A stretch of DNA of 8,976 bases from Bacteroidota bacterium (GTDB lineage Bacteria > Bacteroidota > Bacteroidia > Bacteroidales > Lentimicrobiaceae): assembly GCA_023434665.1 (NCBI GenBank), contig JAEYSM010000088.1, positions 1 through 8,976 on the forward strand. Reading direction: 5' to 3'. A program made the translations under genes and the position numbers. The notes beneath the pieces are model-generated. The model had not been told where the DNA came from. It saw only the letters and a list, made by a program, of their open reading frames with translations, and did no database searches. Shown here in pieces: positions 1 through 8,200 of this stretch (position 1 is the first letter of the stretch; every line of letters begins with the position of its first letter).

Positions 1-689
1 GAGCACTCACGTTCAAACAGGTGAATCGTATTGCCATGCTTATCGGCCAGAATCTGGAACTCGATATGATGTGGCGAATCGATATACTTTTCAATATACA
101 CTGCATCATCACCAAAAGCATTACGCGCTTCAGATTGTGCCATACGCAGAGAACTCAGAATATCTTCAGCATGGCGGACAAGGCGCATACCTTTGCCACC
201 TCCCCCGGCAGTAGCTTTAATCATCACCGGAAGGCCGATTTCTTCAATAATCTTAAGGGCTTCCGATTCGTCGTGTATTTTATCAACCGTTCCTGGGACA
301 ACCGGCACACCCGCTGCCATCATTGTCTTACGGGCAGTGATTTTATCGCCCATCATCCTTATTGAATGAGGGGAAGGACCGATGAAAATGATACCTTCAC
401 GTTCACATCTTTCGGAGAATGCGGCATTTTCAGAGAGAAACCCATACCCTGGATGAATTGCATCGGCTTTAGCCAGTTTAGCAGCTTCAATAATCCTGTC
501 GATGTTTAAATAACTGATTGTAGAAGATGGGGGACCAATATTGAAAGCCTGATCGGCATATCTGACATGCATTGACGAACGGTCGGCATCCGAAAAAACT
601 GCCACGGTCTGCAAGCCCATTTCGCGGCACGATCTCATGATCCTTACGGCGATTTCCCCACGGTTCGCGACAAGAACTTTACGTATCAT
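1..689 (-). CDS. accC: Biotin carboxylase subunit of acetyl/propionyl-CoA carboxylase, N-terminal part (cut by left edge)
   Basis: The frame starts at ATG 689-687 and stays open to the window edge, giving 229 residues. The product begins MIRKVLVANRGEIAVRI, the hallmark start of the biotin carboxylase N-terminal domain (about residues 1-110), with HPGYGFLSENA near 79-89. The ATP-grasp domain follows: Lys116 in GDK, Lys158 in MIKAT, the glycine-rich loop GGGGKGM at 162-168, EKY at 200-202 and HHIEFQ at 207-212. These match the ATP-binding residues of E. coli AccC in order and spacing. The enzyme carboxylates biotin on a carrier protein using ATP and bicarbonate, in the cytosol. The catalytic C-terminal half lies off the window. 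The carrier and carboxyltransferase genes, which in Bacteroidota often follow, would also be off the left edge and cannot be checked. A longer pyruvate-carboxylase-type fusion cannot be excluded from this fragment. The gene sits 85 bp downstream of the nucleotidyltransferase remnant; I see no functional link between them. Confidence 0.93.
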   Translation of the reverse strand, partial: MIRKVLVANRGEIAVRIMRSCREMGLQTVAVFSDADRSSMHVRYADQAFNIGPPSSTISYLNIDRIIEAAKLAKADAIHPGYGFLSENAAFSERCEREGIIFIGPSPHSIRMMGDKITARKTMMAAGVPVVPGTVDKIHDESEALKIIEEIGLPVMIKATAGGGGKGMRLVRHAEDILSSLRMAQSEARNAFGDDAVYIEKYIDSPHHIEFQILADKHGNTIHLFEREC

Positions 690-697
690 AGAAAAAA

Positions 698-712
698 TTA
701 ATTGACAATTAA
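698..712. promoter_or_regulatory. 15-bp palindrome just upstream of accC
   Basis: TTAATTG and CAATTAA form 7-bp perfect arms around a single central A, 9 bp upstream of the accC start codon. This is seen directly. A symmetric site here could be an operator or could sit in the 5' leader of the mRNA. The arms are very AT-rich and short, so chance is a real alternative. I found no convincing Bacteroidota-type promoter (TAnnTTTG) in the 690-774 gap. Confidence 0.25.
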
Positions 713-774
713 CACGATACGCATTGAAATGTTTAACGAAGCTGATTCAGGTTTATTGGCGCCAGTAAAATGCC

Positions 775-888
775 TTACAAAATTTTAACACCTACCCGAT
801 CTATATGGTCTTTTAACTCGGTAGTCTTTATGACGTTATAGTCAACCAGATCAAAAAAGTATGGGAGTGAAAGTTGCCTGTCTATCAT
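775..888 (-). pseudogene. C-terminal remnant of an MNT-type (HI0073-like) nucleotidyltransferase
   Basis: A 37-codon frame starts at ATG 888-886, overlapping the TGA of the upstream gene as ATGA, and ends at TAA 777-775. It is too short for most gene finders. The product reads MIDRQLSLPYFFDLVDYNVI, then ends in KDHIDRVGVKIL. From memory this matches the last third of HI0073-like minimal nucleotidyltransferases (about 100 residues), which typically end in a 'lp..vDLvdy...l...I.r.G..iy' pattern. The segment keeps the Asp of the DLVD strand, the usual third acidic residue. The part that should precede it, with the GSRARG and SDIDL catalytic motifs, is absent: upstream there is only the complete neighbouring gene. 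The simplest reading is an internal deletion that kept the translationally coupled start and joined it to the C-terminal third. It cannot be an active nucleotidyltransferase as it stands. A functional short peptide is possible but not supported. Confidence 0.7.
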
Positions 889-1283
889 AACTTCTTTCGA
901 AAAATAACATAAAGCTCCTTTAAAACAGGGAAATACTTATCCCTAATCAGATTTTCCACTTGCGCTGCTTTGTCTTCATCATATGTATGAGCAGTAAGAT
1001 TTGTATCAAGCAATAGTTCCATCCAGGAATGCCCATCAAAGATAAGTCCTGATTCAAATGATTGTTTTATCGCCGATCGGGGGGACTTAATATCAGTAAA
1101 GCCCTGATATTCAAGATAATCTTTCATTAATTTCCATGCTAACTCATAAGTAACCTCGAAAAACTGAATGATACCGGCTTTTTGAAAAATATCCGGATGT
1201 GAAATTTTCAGGGCGGTTTCCAAATGATTAATTGATTTCTCAAAATTGATAAAGCGCTGTTTCCAACGGATATCTTCGTTCAT
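885..1283 (-). CDS. HI0074-family nucleotidyltransferase substrate-binding protein (HEPN-like helical bundle)
   Basis: 132 residues, close to the usual 130-145 of this family. The start MNEDIRWKQRFINFEKS is the typical family opening, so I place the start at 1283. Other family landmarks are FEVTYELAWK (42-51), the SPRSAIKQSF and GLIFDG stretch (67-84), and NLTAHTYDE (95-103). The protein should be a small all-alpha bundle that dimerises and binds an HI0073-type MNT nucleotidyltransferase; such pairs resemble MntA/HepT toxin-antitoxin modules, in which MNT modifies the HEPN partner. The partner gene follows directly with a 4-bp ATGA overlap but is reduced to its last third. In the HEPN-like motif, R-x4-H-x-Y as I remember it, His99 and Tyr101 are present but position 94 is Thr (codon ACA), one base from AGA Arg. 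The frame is intact and has no early stops. Function without the partner is unknown. Confidence 0.88.
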   Translation of the reverse strand: MNEDIRWKQRFINFEKSINHLETALKISHPDIFQKAGIIQFFEVTYELAWKLMKDYLEYQGFTDIKSPRSAIKQSFESGLIFDGHSWMELLLDTNLTAHTYDEDKAAQVENLIRDKYFPVLKELYVIFRKKL

Positions 1284-1352
1284 AGAAAGATTAAATAACA
1301 GTGATTAAAACTTACCACAAATATCAGACATATTTAAAGAACAGATGTAATT

Positions 1353-1592
1353 TTAAAGTTCGTCAAAATTAATCCATGCTGGGGCATTGTTTACCATAAC
1401 AAAGTTGGAGATAAAATCGGTACGTTTGATTAAATTCTTCGCGTAAATTACATCCTGCCGTAGTTTATTGTCAGCAGCATCATAATAGTAGTCGAGTTTA
1501 CTGTCTCTCAGGAATAATATTTCAGTCGGTAAATTTAAATGATTGTTGCTGAAACTGCCTTTACGATATAGTAAATCCCAGAAACAACTCAC
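1353..1592 (-). CDS. Unrecognised small frame, possible gene fragment
   Basis: 79 codons beginning with GTG at 1592-1590 and ending TAA at 1355-1353. The frame is open a further nine codons upstream, to TAG at 1620-1622, with no ATG, so the start is doubtful. The product is aromatic-rich (SCFWDLLYRKG, LDYYYDAADNK) and ends NAPAWINFDEL. There is no signal peptide, membrane helix or motif that I can name. It lies 69 bp upstream of the HI0074-family gene on the same strand, with the 11-bp repeat array immediately upstream. It could be a small lineage-specific protein, or the C-terminal remnant of a longer gene whose 5' part has been lost, which would fit the decayed character of the surrounding region. 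The composition looks protein-like, but I cannot confirm that it is expressed. Confidence 0.3.
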   Translation of the reverse strand: MSCFWDLLYRKGSFSNNHLNLPTEILFLRDSKLDYYYDAADNKLRQDVIYAKNLIKRTDFISNFVMVNNAPAWINFDEL

Positions 1593-1613
1593 AAAATAAT
1601 ATCTTAACAGGTA

Positions 1614-1668
1614 CCAACTCTAGGTCAACTCTCAGTCAACCCTAAGTCAACTCTCAGTCAACTCTAGG
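1614..1668. repeat. Five tandem imperfect 11-bp repeats (TCAACTCTNRG)
   Basis: Units are CCAACTCTAGG (1614), TCAACTCTCAG (1625), TCAACCCTAAG (1636), TCAACTCTCAG (1647) and TCAACTCTAGG (1658). They are directly abutting, all exactly 11 bp, and identical at the AAC core. The order is mirror-like: units 1 and 5 end in CTAGG, 2 and 4 are identical, and 3 differs. A degenerate continuation (TTTTACCTATAG, TTAACCGAGG) runs to about 1690. On the minus strand the unit reads as repeated GTTGAC at one-helical-turn spacing, 22 bp or more upstream of the GTG frame. It may be a minisatellite or a stacked protein-binding array. It has no CRISPR-like spacers. Confidence 0.85.
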
Positions 1669-1865
1669 TTTTACCTATAGTTAACCGAGGCTTGGGTTAC
1701 TGTTAGCTTATTTTTATCTCAGGTTTTGCATTACTGAATATAAAATTCCTTAGTGAATCCCAGGAACGTTAGGAAAGACCGTCTGAAATTCACATCTATT
1801 ATCTCCCTGAATGTTCTTAGTGAGTTGTTGCATCAGATGACCTAAAGACCAATAATTAAAAATAA

Positions 1866-1909
1866 ATGTTGGGAATATGAGTACCGGGGTAGTACCATAT
1901 TCCCAACAT
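1866..1909 (-). terminator. Hairpin terminator of the giant T9SS-cargo gene
   Basis: ATGTTGGGAATATG (1866-1879) pairs perfectly with CATATTCCCAACAT (1896-1909). After one bulged A the stem continues with GTAC/GTAC around a 7-nt loop. Read on the minus strand, the hairpin starts about 70 bp after the TAA of the giant gene and is followed at once by TTATTTTTAATTATT, a T-rich tail. This fits an intrinsic terminator for that gene. The plus-strand side has no T-run, so it is probably one-directional. Confidence 0.75.
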
Positions 1910-1980
1910 AATCACCACCGCTAACTAAACGGGTGTCAGAGCGCAAACATTAATTCATGAACTTAAACTAAACTGAATCA

Positions 1981-2229
1981 TTATTTTTTAATTACCTGAA
2001 TTGTTTTTACAAAACCTGTGTTTTCAATAATTCTCACTAAATACAATCCCGAACTCAGATCAGATATATCAATTATTGCGTGATTTGTATCGGGCGAAAC
2101 AGGAGTTAATACAGGTTGCCCTAAAGTATTATATACTATAATCGTGCTGATATTCTTCCCTTCTATATTCAAAAGAGTGCTGGCAGGATTTGGGTAAATT
2201 AATAGTTCATCCAAATTATGTTCATTTAT
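1981..2229 (-). other. T9SS type A C-terminal sorting domain of the giant protein
   Basis: The last 82 residues begin INEHNLDELLIYPNPASTLL and contain the family landmarks: YPNP followed by hydrophobic strands, VYNTLGQPV, IDISDLSSGLYLVRI, and a final K-rich strand ending VIKK. This is the type A sorting tail (Por_Secre_tail type) recognised by the type IX machinery and usually removed by the sortase PorU on export. It is complete, and the stop codon comes straight after KK, as is usual. Confidence 0.95.
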
Positions 2230-5200
2230 TCCAACCAATGTTACACATGCTTCATTTGAATGTTGTGATTCGCAGTCGGTATAAACTCCGGTTGCAGTGT
2301 AACAATGAGTTCCATTGGCGTTCTCAGTGTATTGATAAGAATTTGTTTGCAGATTCTCTGCAAGTAAAATTCCATTTTTATACAAATTATACCCCTGGAA
2401 ATTGGATGGCGCTTTACCATACCATAAAGGTTCTTTAGCTACTAAAGGAGCATCAAGATAACTCAATGAAATCTTAGCAAATTCATCTGATGGTTGATGG
2501 TTAGGAAGTTCATTATCTGCAATGACAGCAAAGGATTTCACTGCACCCTCTGTTCCAATGGCTCTGATCATTCCGTTATATGGGAATCCTGAATCCTCCC
2601 ATTTCGACCATGTGCCGGTGGTATAATCTCCCGCATAATAATGTGTGCCGTTCTGATAAATATACGGTTCACCAATACCATCATCAGTCCCAAGTCCTAC
2701 AAATCCATTGTAAGCAACACCCAGGAAGAAACCATTAGGTGCATTCACCGGATTTTCCAGCTCATATACATTCCATATACCGTCGGTGTTATTTACACTT
2801 TCTGTAAATAAAACATCATTACTGTTTGGACTACCATCAGGATTTAAACCGATTATATAGATTTGAATAACATCATGTGGTCCACCACCATCAGGGGCAT
2901 CACTTAGTAACCAACTCATTTCTGTTATTGTAGCCGGTGTATTATGTGCAGCTCCAACAACTCCGGCTATTGTACCGGTCTGGAATCCCAGTTGAGCAGT
3001 TCTTACATTATCATCATACCTGAATTCAGTGCTTGTTTCAGGATCCCATGAAATTGTAACTACTCTTTCATCAACTTCAGCTGTAAGATCCTGAGGTACA
3101 GGACAATCACCACTTATTGTGATGCAAGCTTCGTTTGAGGGTTCTGACTCACATTCTGTATATACTCCAGTAGCTGTGTAACAGTGCTCACCTGAGGCTG
3201 TTTCAGTATATTGATATGTGTTGGTCTGCAAATTTGAAACTAACAATTCACCATCTTTATAGAGATTGTAGCCTGAAAAATCCATTGAACTTCTATTGTT
3301 CCATTGAGGTTCTCCGGCAACAACAGGCTCTGAAAGTTGACTTCCGACAATTTGAGCAGTCTCAATTCCGCTATTCCTGGCAACTGATGATGACATACCA
3401 GAAGCCGAAAGCCTTCCATCATAATTTACTGCATACGATTTAACAGCGCCCTCAGTTCCGATTGCTCTTATCATTCCATTGACGGCAAACCCTGAAGCTT
3501 CCCATTTTGACCAGGTGCCCGAATTGTAATCACCAATGAAGTAATGAGTGTTGTTTTGATAAATATAAGGATCACCTATTCCATCATCAGTACCCAATCC
3601 TGCAAAACCCTCATAAGCCACACCAAGGAAGAAACCATCAGGGGCATTAACCGGAGCAGGAAGCTCATGTACATTCCAGATTCCGTCAGTATTACTTACA
3701 CTTGCGGTATAAAGTAAGTCGGCACTATTAGGTGTACCATCGGCTTTCAAGCCAAATATATATAACTGGATAGTTTCATGAGGACCGCCTCCGTCAGGAG
3801 CATCACTCAAGAGCCAACTCATTTCAGTAAGAACAGCCGGTGTATCATGGGCGGCTCCCAATACCCCGTTTATTGTACCACTCTGGAAACCAAGTTGTCC
3901 GGTTCTTACATTGTCATCATACCTGAACTCGGTATTTTCTTCAGGATCCCATGATACGGTAACCTGATTATTTTCACCAAGAATTGCGGTAAGGTCCTGA
4001 GGAACGGGGCAGTTCAATGTAGTTACTGAGACATTTACCTCATTCGAAGCTCCCGATTCGCAACCGTCATTCCACAAAGCAGTCACGTAATAATCATACT
4101 CACCAATAGCTACTTCCGTGTCGTTGTAAAAATTATTGATTACAGGATTAGTGTTTATCTTAACATCGTCACGATATATGTTAAATCCGGTTACCAATAA
4201 AGGTTCTGTATATTCTCTTGATCCATCAACCGGTTCAACCAGCCCCCTGATACTCCAGTTAAAAGTAAGGTTCGGAGCAGCTTCAATAAGTGTCTGCCAT
4301 CCCTGATTGGCAAGGTTAATCATGTTACCCTTACCATTAACATGCGGACCTGCATCAACACCTGCAGGATGACCTGTGGTTGTGTTGCAGCGAACTCCTA
4401 TCCATAATTCAATGTCAGGGTCAATATAAACCGGTGAATTCAGAATTACTTCATTCCATGCACCGATTACCGGATTAGCAACTGCCTGTTCAATTATTAA
4501 AGTTTCAGGACCTGCAATGCTTCCACCTGTCCAGATTTTAATAGAGTATTCACAATTCGCTTCTTTAGGTACAAAAGCCACCCTGGTGATAAAATGGTTG
4601 TCAAATGATGTCAGATCAACGGGTTCGAACCTTTGAGCAACATCAAAATCAACAGGTCCACCGGTTCCCACGCTATTGTTATCGTAATCACCATCCCAGT
4701 GTAACCAGTCATCATTAAAGTTTATTACAGGCGCATCCCAAACAAGGTTAACAGTATTTCCATTTACATTTGATGCCAGGTTTTGAGGAGTACCACACTC
4801 AAATGCACTCATTGTTAAGTCAATAGTCATATCCTGGTTAACTGTAACTTCCTGAAGTATTCTGTTATAGCCGGGTTTTGTGACCGTATATTGATAAGTG
4901 CCGGGTTCAAGGTCGAACTCTGCAGTGCCATTTGCGTCAGTGCTTTCAACAACAGAATTAACTGTTATTAATGCATCCTGTATTGCAGTATTCTCATCGT
5001 CAGTAACTTCAAAAATTACCGATTTTATCATGTTGATTGTCACATCAAAAGTCAAAGGGTTTGAAGCAACGATGAACGAACCTGTCACCTCAGCATAGCC
5101 CTCTTTAGTAATGCGATATGAGTAACTGCCGGGGTAAAGCGTCAGGTTAGCTGCGCCGCCGGATGTAAATGCTGAGAAAATGACATTGCTTTGGTACAAA

Positions 5201-8200
5201 ACCTCAACTAACGCGTTATCTACAGGAGCATTATTCTCGTCCACAATATTAAATTCTACCGGAGTTCCTTCGGGAAGTGTAAATTCTATTTCATACAAAT
5301 CAGATGTACCGGTGTGGAAAACTCCTTGTAATCCTGCTGTATAAATTCCGGGGTTCAGATCTGTAAACATATAATTGTTTACATCCACTCCTTCAGCAAC
5401 TAGATCACCATCAAGAAATACGTTATAACCCTGACCCGGTATAGCTCCATCAGTATGTATTCCAACCGACAGATCGTCAATCAGTAAAGCAAATCCTGTA
5501 TAGTTATGCTTTATAGCTACATACTTAGCTTCGGCAGGAATTACATAACTATATTGCTGCCAATAAATACCTGTAGTTACAGAACCAGTAGTGAATGTGA
5601 AATCAGATGTTGCTGTTCCTGTGGTTGAGTAACCAACCTGGAAAGTCTCAAGTCCATAGGTTTCGGTAATTGACCGTGCATAGAAAGAGAATGTAAATGG
5701 ACGTGTGTGATTCTGTTCTTCACTTATAATCCAATTGGCGGTATTACCATCGAGGCTGGCAAATCCGGCTAAATACTGGTTACCTGATCTTGCACCCCAA
5801 TAAGCTTCAGACAATGGTGGATTTGTCATTGTACGATTCATAACAATGAATGACATTGGTTCACCCAGATGTGGAAAAGAAACAGCAGCCGGATAATTTG
5901 TAGCCTTACCATCCTGGTCGAACATTGTCCAGTTCTCGAGATTATCAATTGCAAACGCGGTCTGTGCTTCAAGGTTATCAGTAAACGGTTCTTGATTCCA
6001 TATGAATAATGCTTGTCCAAGCTGCTGTCCTTCGGTTAATACTTCATAGTCAAACGGTTCATCAATCCTTTCCTCTATAGTAATGGATAGTGAATAAGAA
6101 TTTTCAGGCATATCAAGATTAACATTTTCCTGTATAAAATCGATAAAGCCTACATGCTCGACATATAAATTGTAGTTTCCTTTCAAAATACCGGTAAAAG
6201 ACGCTAATCCCGACTCATTGGCAATACTGCTGTACGTTTCATAGCCACCAATTTGCTGAAGAACTATCTGTGCACCCTCCGATAAAGTTTGGATTCCGGT
6301 ATTATTGTTAACAGTAAGTTGCAGAGCCAGACGCATATCTTTTTCTATATAGTTGGAGACTGACTTTGGTGACAATACACCGTTTGAATATTCAGCATCA
6401 ACAGCATATTGATATATACCATAACTCAATGAAGAAAAAGTATTATCAAGGTAGGATATTCCCACTACCGGATATGTATTAATCTTAGTCCAATCAGTCT
6501 CTGAAGAAATTCTTCTGTAAACATTATAATGTTGGAAGGCACGGTTTTCACTTTCCGGAACATTAATTTCAGCTTCGCGACAGATTGTTACAAGGGGACT
6601 TTCAAGTTCAATGGTGGTATATAATTCTCCTGAGTTATTGTCGTAAACCGTGTTTTCACCGGCGGCTCGTGTAGCATGCGGATGGTTAACTTCCACCAGA
6701 TATGATCCGGTTGATTTCATACCATCAAGAGGTTCGCCTGAAGTAAGACCGGCAGCTCTTACAAAGATGTTTCCGTGCAAAGGAGGCGAAGTAGCATTTT
6801 CGAGTGGATTATAGGAACCAAGGCCATTACTCCATTGTGTGCGTGGCGTAAATTCATAAGGTTCTCCTACTCCGTCATCATAAGCAAGCAAAGTATAATT
6901 ATTATAACCCGAAATACCAAAAAAGAACCCATTAGGAGCCTCTACCGGAGTTGGAAGTGTATAAGTGTTCCATTCAAGATTATTGCTAACGTTCGGTGCA
7001 GTAAATAATACATCTGAAGGATTCGGCGAACCATCAGGATTAAGTCCTAAAATTGTCAGCATTACCTCATCTGAGGAAGCGTAGTTTTCTGATTCATAGG
7101 TGTACCATTGCACTGTTTGTACTTCTGCATTGTACTTCCATGCTGAGCCACCAACAATTTCGGGAGTGCCGGGGGTAATCAGAACTCCTCTTGCAACACC
7201 GTCATCATATCTGAAAGTAATAGGATAAGGTTCTCCCGCAGCATACCATGTAATATGTGCATTCCCTCCGGCATCGATAACGTTCACCAGGTTAGGCACC
7301 GGAGTTACTTCTAAAATTGTTATCGGGGGAACTGTGTATGCAGTTCCCGGAACTGTTATAGTACTATTATAAGTCTGATATCCTGAGAGCTCAATTTCAA
7401 TTTCATAAGAGTCATTACCCCATACTGATGGAAAACTAAACTGGCCTGACGCATTGGTGGTTGCCACATAGGTGTCGTCGCCAACAATTGTCACCGTTGC
7501 ATTGGCTGCCGCTGTCTGGGTGTCGCTCTTTAAAACTGAACCTGTAACAGCAACCTGTGGACGGGTTTCCAATAATGCAGTTCCCATATTCAGGTTACCA
7601 TTTGCAGCGAGGTTTACCTCCGCATAAGTATAATCATTATATCCATATTTGCTAATGGTAATTGTAAGATTGTTACCCGCCATTGCATAAGGAAGCGAAT
7701 ATTCTCCTGATGAGTTGGTAAATGTGCGTGCTACCACATCAGGGAACTCAGGATTAGTAATTTCCACAAGAGCACCATCGGCAGGTTGATTATTTGACTG
7801 ATATCGTACGATACCTGTTATAGAGCCCAGACCTGAGCCTGTTTCGAATAATAATGTTGTGTAAGGATATTGCGTAACATAACCAAGTTGTGTGGGGTTC
7901 TCGGGATCAAATGAACCATTCCATGATTCATAAGCAGTTCGGTTAATATAACTATCAGGATCCATTACCGACCATCTGGCACCGGAACTGTATGTATTTC
8001 CATCATAATAATAAACGGTAATCACGAGGTTTCCACCACCGGTATACACATATGGATTAGTAAGATCAATGTCATATCGGCCATTCCCTGCATTGAAATC
8101 GAGTTTTCCATCAAACACGAGTTGCATTTGAGAAGCAGGCACGAATGTGTTGAGTGATGTTTGAGATGTCTCTCCAATCCATATTTTTATTTTCCTTTGA

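Larger units (their letters stand above)
1593..1980. other. Intergenic stretch of about 390 bp between the giant T9SS gene and the small frame
   Basis: This stretch holds the 11-bp tandem repeat array (1614-1668) near its left end and the terminator-like hairpin (1866-1909) near its right end. Between them (about 1690-1850) I find no tRNA, no recognisable riboswitch and no credible gene; the longest small frame noted there is 27 codons (1750-1833, minus) with no recognisable product. Promoter elements for the small genes to the left should lie here, but I could not identify one. Confidence 0.6.

Noticed and set aside
21..365. Plus-strand open frame of 114 codons
   Set aside because: It is antisense to the clearly coding biotin carboxylase gene, and its product has no family features.
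1284..1352. Bacteroidota-type promoter upstream of the HI0074-family gene (GATATTTG resembling TAnnTTTG)
   Set aside because: The -7-like element has a mismatch and I found no convincing -33 element at the right distance.
1614..1668. CRISPR array or phage attachment site
   Set aside because: Units of 11 bp abut with no unique spacers, there are no cas genes, and no integrase or tRNA is present.
1750..1833. 27-codon minus-strand frame (MQQLTKNIQGDN...) in the intergenic region
   Set aside because: Too short, no recognisable product, and the upstream extension reads into the terminator tail. There is no evidence for translation.
2190..7008. Several short open frames of 60-82 codons on both strands (2190-2438, 3216-3443, 3240-3422, 4898-5098, 5838-6020, 6775-7008)
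   Set aside because: All lie inside the giant minus-strand gene, whose frame is continuous and domain-rich. They are frame shadows.
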